Source: Opitutus sp. GAS368
GTDB taxonomy: Bacteria; Verrucomicrobiota; Verrucomicrobiia; Opitutales; Opitutaceae
Assembly: GCA_945861235.1 (NCBI GenBank)
Contig: CAMATV010000241.1
Coordinates: 1 to 5,475, forward strand
DNA length: 5,475 nt
Direction: 5' to 3'
The notes beneath the pieces are model-generated. The model saw nothing but the letters and a program-made list of their open reading frames with translations, searched no databases and was not told where the DNA came from. Shown here piece by piece: positions 1-5,475 of the stretch (position 1 is the first letter of the stretch; each line of letters opens with the position of its first letter). A program made the translations under genes and the position numbers.

Positions 1-30
1 GAACGTTCCGGGAACGAAGGGTAGGCGAGA

Positions 31-60
31 GAGGGGACCGGAAAAAGGCCCCCTCATTTA
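31..60 (+). terminator. Terminator-like hairpin upstream of the operon
   Basis: Bases 31-39 (GAGGGGACC) pair with 47-55 (GGCCCCCTC) around a 7-base purine loop. That is eight pairs with one internal A/C mismatch, followed by the A/T-rich run ATTTATT. The shape resembles an intrinsic terminator, but the T tract is weak. In frame 1 a short open stretch entering from the left edge stops at the TAG at 22-24, so the hairpin could end an upstream plus-strand gene whose last codons lie at 1-24. No protein can be recognised in so few codons. It could also be an intergenic hairpin of no regulatory importance. Confidence 0.35.
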
Positions 61-70
61 TTCCGCTACG

Positions 71-96
71 GCGGGAGCTGCCGCGCAAGCTACCGC
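71..96. other. GC-rich inverted repeat (hairpin)
   Basis: GCGGGAGCT (71-79) faces AGCTACCGC (88-96) across an 8-base loop: eight pairs and one central G/A mismatch. It lies between the terminator-like hairpin and the first heptamer array, in the leader of the SIR2-TIR gene. It could be a 5' untranslated structure or a dispersed palindromic element. No T tract follows, so it does not look like a terminator. No other gene or RNA was recognised in 1-123. Confidence 0.35.
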
Positions 97-123
97 GTGG
101 CCTCGCCGCCGCCGACCGAAAAC

Positions 124-165
124 TTAAGCATTGAGCGTTAAGTGTTGAGCGTTGAGCGTTCCGCC
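124..165 (+). repeat. Heptamer tandem array A (TTGAGCG type)
   Basis: Six consecutive 7-base units in exact phase: TTAAGCA, TTGAGCG, TTAAGTG, TTGAGCG, TTGAGCG, TTCCGCC. The consensus is TTgAGCG and the last unit is divergent. The array overlaps the TTG at 152 that begins the longest version of the SIR2-TIR frame. Over 37 bp (124-160) it matches the reverse complement of array B (1602-1638) at 31 positions and matches array C (2015-2051) directly at 30. Arrays A and C both end in TTGAGCGTTCCGC (152-164 and 2043-2055). Confidence 0.85.
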
Positions 166-1603
166 TCCTCCCTGCATTCCCCCGATGCCGCCCCTCACCG
201 CCGAATCTCCCGTTTCCGCCGGCGCTGCGTTCGACGACGATGCGTGGGAGGACCTGCTCAACTACATCGAGGAAAAGCGCGTCATCCCGATCATCGGCCC
301 CGAGCTGTGCGTCGTCCAGACCGACGCCGGACCCGAAAATCTCTATACGTGGCTCGCGCGTTCGCTGGCGGTGCGCCTCAATCAGCCGGTCGACGCCGAT
401 GCGCCGCCGCCGACGCTCAACGATGTCGTCGTGCGGCATCTCTCCGGGCGCGGCCGTCGCGAGGATCTTTATGCGCGCATCCGCACCATCATGCGCGAGT
501 CGACGTTTGCCCCGCCGCCCGCGCTGGTGAAACTTGCCGAGATCACCGACTTTGATCTCTACCTCAGCACGACCTGCGATTCGCTGCTGGAGGATGCGCT
601 CAACGTCGCGCGCTTCGGCGGGGCGAAAAGCACCGACGTCGTTGCCTACACCCCGAGCAAGCTCGTCGATCTGCCGGCTTCGCGCGAAAAACTCCTGCGC
701 CCCCTCGTCTATCACCTGATGGGCCGGCTCTCCGCCTCGCCGACCTATGTGATCTCCGACGAGGACGTGTTGGAGTGCGTCTGCGCGCTCCAGACTGCCC
801 ACTACACGCCGCAGAAACTTTTCAACGAGCTCGAGCAAAACCACCTGCTCCTCATCGGCGGCGGGTTCTCCGATTGGCTGACGCGCCTCTTCCTCCGCCT
901 CGCCAAGCGCCGGCGCCTCTCCGATCCGCGCGATGTCGGTGAAGTGCTCGCCTATGCGCGCGCCGGGGATGAGCCGGGGCTGGTGTTCTTTCTCCAAGAG
1001 GTCAGTAGCCGGACGCGGTTGTTCAGCGGCGGTGCCGCGAGCTTTGTCGATGAACTCCACCGTCGCTGGCTCGCGCGGCGCGGGCCGGCTCCGAGTGCCG
1101 CCGTCGGCCGGCCCGTGGTCGGCAATGAGGAACCCGGCCGTTTCCTGCCGCCCGGCGGCGAGATGGCGGATCGCGCGGTATTCATCAGCTACGCACGCGA
1201 GGACCTCGCGGCCGTCCAGCAACTGAAAGCCGGGCTGGACGCCGCCGGCATCAACGCTTGGTTCGACATGGAACAGCTCGACAGCGGCGACGACTTCGCG
1301 CGAAAAATCCGCGGCAATGTCGCGCGTTGCGGCTATTTCATCCCCGTCATCTCCGCCAACACGCAGCGCCGCTTCGAAGGCTGGTTCCGCCGCGAGTGGA
1401 ACTGGGCCGTGGACCGCACCGAAGGCATGGTGGCCGGCGCGCGTTTCATTTTGCCCGTGTGCATCGACGACACGCCGGAAAAAAGCGCGCTGGTGCCCGA
1501 GCATTTCCTGAAAGCGCACTGGACGCGCCTGCCCGGCGGCGTGGTGACGGCTGAGGTTGCGGCGAGGCTCAAGGAACTGCTCGCGGCGAAGCCGCAGCAG
1601 TAA
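152..1603 (+). CDS. SIR2-like / TIR two-domain protein, putative NADase effector
   Basis: Predicted cytosolic protein of 483 residues with two nucleotide-related domains. Residues about 31-310 look like a SIR2-like fold: VIPIIGPELC (44-53) sits where family members have a glycine-rich nucleotide loop, STTCDSLLEDAL (139-150) where they have TTNYD-LLE, YHLMG (187-191) where they have K-L-H-G, and IGGGFSDWL (235-243) where they have the late G-x-S-x-x-D motif. The usual Asn and His are Cys142 and Met190, so this domain is probably not catalytic. A Gly/Pro/Ala-rich linker (311-337) leads to a TIR domain (340-475): VFISYAREDL (343-352), WFD (370-372), PVISANT (398-404) and WFRREW (411-416). Glu415 matches the catalytic Glu642 of SARM1 in its four-residue spacing from a Trp. 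TIR domains of this class hydrolyse NAD+ or make NAD-derived signals. The longest frame begins at TTG 152 inside a heptamer repeat; ATG 185 (residue 12) is equally possible. Neither has a Shine-Dalgarno site. Residue numbers count from TTG 152. Confidence 0.88.
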   Translation: MSVPPPPCIPPMPPLTAESPVSAGAAFDDDAWEDLLNYIEEKRVIPIIGPELCVVQTDAGPENLYTWLARSLAVRLNQPVDADAPPPTLNDVVVRHLSGRGRREDLYARIRTIMRESTFAPPPALVKLAEITDFDLYLSTTCDSLLEDALNVARFGGAKSTDVVAYTPSKLVDLPASREKLLRPLVYHLMGRLSASPTYVISDEDVLECVCALQTAHYTPQKLFNELEQNHLLLIGGGFSDWLTRLFLRLAKRRRLSDPRDVGEVLAYARAGDEPGLVFFLQEVSSRTRLFSGGAASFVDELHRRWLARRGPAPSAAVGRPVVGNEEPGRFLPPGGEMADRAVFISYAREDLAAVQQLKAGLDAAGINAWFDMEQLDSGDDFARKIRGNVARCGYFIPVISANTQRRFEGWFRREWNWAVDRTEGMVAGARFILPVCIDDTPEKSALVPEHFLKAHWTRLPGGVVTAEVAARLKELLAAKPQQ

Positions 1604-1638
1604 CGTTCAACGCTCAACTTTTAACGCTCAACCCTCAA
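1604..1638 (-). repeat. Heptamer tandem array B, inverted relative to A and C
   Basis: Five phased units read on the plus strand: CGTTCAA, CGCTCAA, CTTTTAA, CGCTCAA, CCCTCAA, i.e. TTGAGCG-type units on the minus strand. The array begins at the base after the TAA of the SIR2-TIR gene (1601-1603), and its final A is the A of the next gene's ATG at 1638, so it fills the entire 34-base gap. Extended by two bases to the left, it forms an imperfect inverted repeat with array A (31/37) and with array C (29/36). It leaves no room for a Shine-Dalgarno site before the ATG. Confidence 0.87.
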
Positions 1639-2018
1639 TGTCCGACCCGAAATACAATTTAGAGGAGCGGTTGATGGAGTTTGCGGTGCGTGTCATCCGC
1701 GTAACGGAGTCGATGAAGCGAACTCCTGCCGGGACCTATGTCGCGGACCAGCGACTGCGGTCCGGCACGTCACCGTTTGGCCACCACGGCGAAGCTGAAG
1801 GTGCGGAATCGCGCGATGATTTCATCCACAAGCTGAAAGTTTGCTACAAGGAACTGCGGGAGTCGCGACGGTGGCCCCGTCTCGTTCACCGCACGCCGCT
1901 GGTCGCGAAGCCTGATTTGGTGGTGAGCCTGCTCACCGAGTCGGACGAGTTGGTGCGAATATTTTCCGCGAGCATCAGCACGGCCGAAAAGAACCGCGAA
2001 CGGAGGAAGAGAACATGA
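1638..2018 (+). CDS. Four-helix-bundle protein (23S rRNA intervening-sequence protein family)
   Basis: Protein of 126 residues, a usual length for this family of small helical proteins, first known from ORFs in 23S rRNA intervening sequences and related in fold to the Avd accessory protein of diversity-generating retroelements. Their general biochemical role is not settled; nucleic-acid binding is often suggested. Family signature: LEERLMEFAVRVIRVTESM (8-26), DQRLRSGTSP (37-46), EAEGAESRDDFIHKL (52-66), KELRESRRW (71-79), and a final helix SDELVRIFSAS (102-112) with a basic tail KNRERRKR. Oddities: GHH at 48-50 where relatives usually have A-N-Y, and prolines at 80 and 87 in what is normally helix 3. 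ATG 1638 was chosen because the family match starts within a few residues; the frame is open further upstream but only through repeat sequence. The stop overlaps the next start (ATGA, 2015-2018), suggesting translational coupling. A hand count over 1681-1980 gives 61% G+C, somewhat lower than its neighbours. Confidence 0.85.
   Translation: MSDPKYNLEERLMEFAVRVIRVTESMKRTPAGTYVADQRLRSGTSPFGHHGEAEGAESRDDFIHKLKVCYKELRESRRWPRLVHRTPLVAKPDLVVSLLTESDELVRIFSASISTAEKNRERRKRT
2001..2010 (+). promoter_or_regulatory. Shine-Dalgarno site for the STAND-WD40 gene
   Basis: CGGAGGAAGA contains GGAGG (2002-2006), 8 bases before ATG 2015. It lies in the last codons of the four-helix-bundle gene and supports 2015 as the start of the STAND gene, even though the first codons are repeat sequence. 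It is the only clear ribosome-binding site in the window; the two upstream genes have none. Confidence 0.7.
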
Positions 2019-2056
2019 GCGTTGAGCGTTCAGCGTTGAGTATTGAGCGTTCCGCT
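2015..2056 (+). repeat. Heptamer tandem array C, inside the STAND coding sequence
   Basis: Six phased units: ATGAGCG, TTGAGCG, TTCAGCG, TTGAGTA, TTGAGCG, TTCCGCT. The first supplies the ATG of the STAND gene and also contains the TGA of the upstream gene. Three heptamers equal seven codons, so the array is translated as two similar heptapeptides, MSVERSA and LSIERSA, ahead of the conserved NPWPG start of the NTPase domain. Confidence 0.85.
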
Positions 2057-5000
2057 GCGATCGCCGCGATCGACCGTGACAATCCGTGGCCGGGCCTCGC
2101 CACCTTCACGGAGGATCAGGGCGCGTATTTTCACGGCCGTGACGACGAAATCGATGACCTCACGCAACTCGCCCGGTTGCGCGCGCTCGTCGTCCTCTTC
2201 GGCCAGTCGGGACTCGGGAAATCTTCCCTCCTCCAGGCCGGTGTCTTCCCGCGGCTGCGCAAGGCCGGGTTCTGCCCCGTTTACATCCGCCTCGACCACG
2301 CCGAGAACGCGCCTTCGCCCACTGATCAGATCAAGACGCTCCTCCTCGCTGAGACGGCCCGCATGGGAGCATGGACGAAGCCTAATGCCGCCAAGCCCGG
2401 CGAAACCCTCTGGGAATTATTTCACCATCGCGACGACCGCCTGCTCGACGCGAGCGGCGGCCCGATTATCCCGGTGCTCGTCTTCGATCAGTTCGAGGAA
2501 CTCTTCACCCTCGGCGCCGCTGCGGGCGCACGCCGCGATCGCGCGGTCGCGTTCATGGCCGAGCTCGCGGAACTCGTCGAGAACCGGCCTTCGGAACAAC
2601 TCGTCGCGCGGCTCGAGGCGTCGGCCGATGAACTGGAGGCGTTCGATTTCAGCCGCGCCGATTACCGCGTGGTCATCACGCTGCGCGAAGATTTTCTCCC
2701 GGACCTCGAGGGCATGAAGACGATCATGCCGGCGCTGATGGCGAACCGCATGAGGCTCGCGCGCATGACCGGCACGCAGGCACTTCAGGCCGTCGTCAAA
2801 CCCGGCGCGGGCCTCGTGACGGAAGAGGTCGCCGCCGCGGTCGTCGAATTTGTCGCCGGCGCGCGCGGCGGCTCGATTGAGCGGCTGGCCGAGCTCAACG
2901 TGGAACCGGCGCTGCTCTCCGTCGTCTGCCGCGAGCTCAACGAGCGCCGCCGCACCCTCGGCCAGGCGCAGATCACCGCCGATCTCGTCTCCGGCAACCG
3001 CCGCGAGATTCTCACCGATTTTTACGACCGCAGCGTGGCCGACCTCCCGGCGCCGATGCGCGTCTTCGTCGAGGACCGCCTGCTCACGAAATCCGGCTTC
3101 CGCGACAATCTCGCGCTGGAGGCCGCGCTCGAATTCCCCGGCGTCACCCAGCCGCTCATCGACACCCTCGTCGCCCGCCGCCTCCTCCGCATCGAGGATC
3201 GCGCCGGCATCCAGCGCGTGGAGCTCACCCACGACGTGCTCGCCGAGGTGATCCGGGCGAGTCGCGATGAGCGCCAGCAGCGGCTGGCGCTCGAAGAGGC
3301 TGAGAAACAACGCCGCCTCGCGCTCGCCGCCGCCTCGCGGCGCACGCGCAAGCAGCGCTTGATCATCGGCGGGCTCACCACCGCCGTCGTCGCGCTTTGC
3401 ATCGGTGCTGTCTTCGGCCTGCGCGCACAGCGCCGCGCCGAGCAGTTCGCCCGCGACGAGGCCGCGCAGTCAAGCCGCACGGATTTTGCGTTCGGCTCCC
3501 GCATGCTCGAGGACGAGCGGACCCCCGAGGGCCTCGCTTTCCTGGTGCGCGCCGCGCGTTCCGACCCGGCGAACCCGGCCGTCGGACCCCGGTTGATGTC
3601 GGCCCTCGCGTTCCGCAACTTCGCCGAGCCCATGGGCGAGCCGCTGGTGCCGACGGGAGTCAGGGCTGCGGGATATTTGCCGGATGGCCGTCACGCGTGG
3701 ACTGCGAGCGACGATGACATGGTTCGGTATTGGGATCTCGATCGCGGTCGCTTGGAGCAAAGTTTCCGGCCGCTTGGGCGACTCACGGCCCACCGCCCCA
3801 GTTCGGACGGCACGCGCACGGCTTCCGCCTTTTCGGATTACTCGGTGGCTGTCTGGGACTATGCGACTGGCCGCCAGGTGCTCGGACCGCTGAAGCACGA
3901 TGCAAGAATTTACGGGCTCGCATGGTCCGCCGATAATCGCTGGCTGGCGACCGTCACCAACGAGCAGAAGACGCGGATCTGGGACGCTGCCACGGGTGAA
4001 GTGAAGACCGTGCTGGAGACGGCGAGCCCGGTCATCACAACCGCGTTCAGCCCCGACGGCCGCGTGCTGGTCACGGCCGGCGGACCATCGTGGCAAAGCT
4101 GGCGGGTCCCGGGAGGCGAGCCGTTGATCCCACCCGTCAACCATGGCGCCAGCACCTTCGTCCACGCGTTCAGTCCCGACGGTTCGCTGGTGGCCATCAC
4201 GGGCTTCGGATTCATCCAGCTCTACCATCCGTCCACCGGCCAGCCAGTCGGATCGCGGATGACTCACCCGGGCTCCGTCAGTCAGTCGGCGTTTTCGCCC
4301 GATGGGAAGATGTTGGCGACGACCTCCAGCGATGCCACGGCGAGGCTGTGGGAAGTGCCCTCGGGCCGCGCGCTGTTCACGCTGGTCCACGGCGCCGACA
4401 CCAACCGCCCGCGCTTCACGCCGGACGGACGTTTGCTCCTGGTGCAGAGCGCGGACGGCTCCGCCAAGATTTGGAACACGCAGACCGGGCGGCTCGCGTT
4501 CGAGCCGATTCGCGCGGGTGATGTTGTGCAGACGGACCTGAGGCCCGACGGCTCCGAACTCATGACCCTCGGCCGGGATGGGGTTTTGCGCCGGTGGAGG
4601 CTGACGCCTTCCGCGGTGCGCCCGTTCGAACTGCCGCCGGATGCGAACCGCCTCGTCGTTGCGCGCAGCGGGAAGGGCGACGCGGAAGCATGGGCGATTT
4701 ACGTGGATCGCATCGAGAAGATTGACCTGAGCACCGGACGGCTGGCCGGGCCGCCGCAGAGGTTTCCGACCAGGATTACGGCTCCCCTGCTCGCGCCCGA
4801 CGAGCGCCATTTCGCCGTGCGCACGGAAGCCGGTGAATTTGAAATCTGGAACCTCCGCCAGACCGAAATCACGCGGCGCGCCCTGGGGCGGTTTCAAAGC
4901 GGTGCGGAAACCGTTCGGCGATTCAGTGGCGACTCCAGCCATCTGGCGCAGAATTCGCCGCAGGGCGTGCGGGTCTGGAATACTCTGACGGGTGCGCTCG

Positions 5001-5475
5001 TCGCCGGCCCGCTCGGCAACCTCTTCGTCCATAGAAGCAGCAGAGATCCGTTTTCGCCCGACAACCGCCGCTTGCTCCTCGTCCGGGACGACCGGTACGA
5101 CTTGGTGGTCGTGTATGATCTCAACGCCCGCCGGCCGGTGGGAGAACCGATTCAACATGAGAACAGCGTGGTGGCCCCGACCTTCAGTCCCGACGGCCGG
5201 CTGATTGCCGTGCTCAGCCGGGGCGTCGGGCAGCTTTGGGATGCGAACACGCTGAAGCCGGTGGGGCCTCCAATGCCCCATCGGGACGAGACGATGCGGG
5301 GCGTGCAATTCGCGCGCGACGGTCGGCGGCTGCTGACGTATGGCCGGCAGACGGCCCGGATCTGGGACGTGGCCACGAGCCAGCCGCTGACGGAACCGAT
5401 TGCCGGCGGGCCCGACATTTCACCCGCCGCGTTCAGTGACGACGAAACGCGCATTATGACGGCAGCTTCCGGCCA
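2015..5475 (+). CDS. STAND P-loop NTPase with transmembrane segment and WD40 propellers (3' end outside window)
   Basis: 1153 codons open to the window edge. After a repeat-encoded tail (MSVERSALSIERSA) comes the nSTAND1-type opening NPWPGLATF and FHGRDDEI, Walker A GQSGLGKS (63-70), Walker B VLVFDQFEE (154-162, Asp158), and the sensor-like ITLREDF (221-227, Arg224). ELTHDVLAEV (403-412) marks the end of the winged-helix-like region. A basic, Gln/Glu/Arg-rich helical stretch (about 415-448) leads to one hydrophobic segment (449-469), then a helical linker and WD40 units from about 548. Their closing Trp-Asp-type positions fall at 573, 614, 656, 696, 737, 779, 820, 861, 903, 945, 988, 1034, 1075 and 1117, a spacing of 40-46, and a fifteenth unit is cut off. 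STAND NTPases are ATP-driven switches that oligomerise when the repeat domain senses a ligand. The start is supported by GGAGG at 2002-2006 and the ATGA overlap. The ligand is unknown; a role in defence or signalling is inferred from the TIR neighbour. Confidence 0.9.
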   Translation, partial: MSVERSALSIERSAAIAAIDRDNPWPGLATFTEDQGAYFHGRDDEIDDLTQLARLRALVVLFGQSGLGKSSLLQAGVFPRLRKAGFCPVYIRLDHAENAPSPTDQIKTLLLAETARMGAWTKPNAAKPGETLWELFHHRDDRLLDASGGPIIPVLVFDQFEELFTLGAAAGARRDRAVAFMAELAELVENRPSEQLVARLEASADELEAFDFSRADYRVVITLREDFLPDLEGMKTIMPALMANRMRLARMTGTQALQAVVKPGAGLVTEEVAAAVVEFVAGARGGSIERLAELNVEPALLSVVCRELNERRRTLGQAQITADLVSGNRREILTDFYDRSVADLPAPMRVFVEDRLLTKSGFRDNLALEAALEFPGVTQPLIDTLVARRLLRIEDRAGIQRVELTHDVLAEVIRASRDERQQRLALEEAEKQRRLALAAASRRTRKQRLIIGGLTTAVVALCIGAVFGLRAQRRAEQFARDEAAQSSRTDFAFGSRMLEDERTPEGLAFLVRAARSDPANPAVGPRLMSALAFRNFAEPMGEPLVPTGVRAAGYLPDGRHAWTASDDDMVRYWDLDRGRLEQSFRPLGRLTAHRPSSDGTRTASAFSDYSVAVWDYATGRQVLGPLKHDARIYGLAWSADNRWLATVTNEQKTRIWDAATGEVKTVLETASPVITTAFSPDGRVLVTAGGPSWQSWRVPGGEPLIPPVNHGASTFVHAFSPDGSLVAITGFGFIQLYHPSTGQPVGSRMTHPGSVSQSAFSPDGKMLATTSSDATARLWEVPSGRALFTLVHGADTNRPRFTPDGRLLLVQSADGSAKIWNTQTGRLAFEPIRAGDVVQTDLRPDGSELMTLGRDGVLRRWRLTPSAVRPFELPPDANRLVVARSGKGDAEAWAIYVDRIEKIDLSTGRLAGPPQRFPTRITAPLLAPDERHFAVRTEAGEFEIWNLRQTEITRRALGRFQSGAETVRRFSGDSSHLAQNSPQGVRVWNTLTGALVAGPLGNLFVHRSSRDPFSPDNRRLLLVRDDRYDLVVVYDLNARRPVGEPIQHENSVVAPTFSPDGRLIAVLSRGVGQLWDANTLKPVGPPMPHRDETMRGVQFARDGRRLLTYGRQTARIWDVATSQPLTEPIAGGPDISPAAFSDDETRIMTAASG

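Noticed and set aside
124..160. Sigma-70 -35 boxes in the TTGAGC units
   Set aside because: TTGAGC only partly matches TTGACA, it recurs every 7 bases, and no convincing -10 element follows at the right distance.
142..555. 137-codon plus-strand frame starting at GTG in array A
   Set aside because: It overlaps the SIR2-TIR gene in another frame, is Arg/Ala/His-rich and has no domain. Its MLSVERSA opening is only the translated heptamer repeat.
1557..1637. N-terminal extension of the four-helix-bundle protein upstream of ATG 1638
   Set aside because: The frame is open, but it overlaps the end of the SIR2-TIR gene and then only translates the heptamer array; family similarity begins after ATG 1638.
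1638..2018. Avd subunit of a diversity-generating retroelement
   Set aside because: The fold family is shared, but there is no reverse transcriptase and no template/variable repeat pair in the window.
1604..2056. CRISPR-like array
   Set aside because: The repeats are 7-bp units in direct tandem without spacers, and no cas genes are present.
2043..2717. 224-codon plus-strand frame starting at TTG in array C
   Set aside because: It is an Arg/Ser-rich out-of-frame reading of the STAND gene. The real frame from ATG 2015 has a Shine-Dalgarno site and conserved NTPase motifs.
2417..3310. 297-codon open frame on the minus strand
   Set aside because: It is antisense to the NTPase and winged-helix region, where plus-strand motifs (Walker B, TLREDF, THDVL) are conserved. 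It has no motifs of its own.
4043..5198. Recurring 17-bp DNA motif GCGTTCAGYCCCGACGG in the WD40 region
   Set aside because: It is explained by repeated coding of the F-S-P-D-G turn of successive WD40 units, and its spacing follows the protein repeat.
3470..5308. 612-codon open frame on the minus strand
   Set aside because: It lies wholly antisense to the WD40 part of the STAND gene, which has clear repeat motifs in every unit. The minus-strand translation is Arg/Gly/Pro/His-rich without a recognisable domain, as expected from high-GC codon bias.

Overview
The window is high-GC DNA, about two thirds G+C by eye, with three genes on the plus strand that look like one transcription unit. The style suggests a Verrucomicrobiota or related PVC-group bacterium: a four-helix-bundle (23S rRNA IVP-type) protein, a long NTPase-WD40 protein, starts without Shine-Dalgarno sites, and heptamer arrays between genes. 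This placement is inference; no taxonomic marker gene is present.

Layout. Bases 1-123 hold no confident gene, only a palindrome at the left edge and two hairpins (31-55 and 71-96), the first terminator-like. Bases 152-1603 encode a protein with a degenerate SIR2-like domain followed by a TIR domain that keeps the putative catalytic glutamate. Bases 1638-2018 encode a small four-helix-bundle protein. From 2015 to the right edge runs a very large STAND protein: P-loop NTPase, winged-helix-like segment, basic helical stretch, one transmembrane segment, and at least 14 WD40 units. Its reading frame is still open at 5475, so the gene is cut by the window.

How they may work together. A large STAND NTPase with a repeat-rich sensor beside a TIR (NADase-type) protein fits the effector-plus-sensor logic of bacterial conflict and anti-phage systems. 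Here the effector and the sensor are separate proteins, and the sensor appears membrane-anchored. The defence role is inferred from domain content and gene order, not demonstrated. The four-helix-bundle gene may be a third component or a passenger.

The most unexpected structure is a 7-bp repeat (TTGAGCG) in phased arrays at all three gene starts: 124-165, 1604-1638 (inverted) and 2015-2056. The arrays supply or touch the start codons. The first pair brackets the SIR2-TIR gene as inverted repeats and the second pair brackets the four-helix-bundle gene. The last array is translated as a duplicated seven-residue N-terminal tail of the STAND protein.
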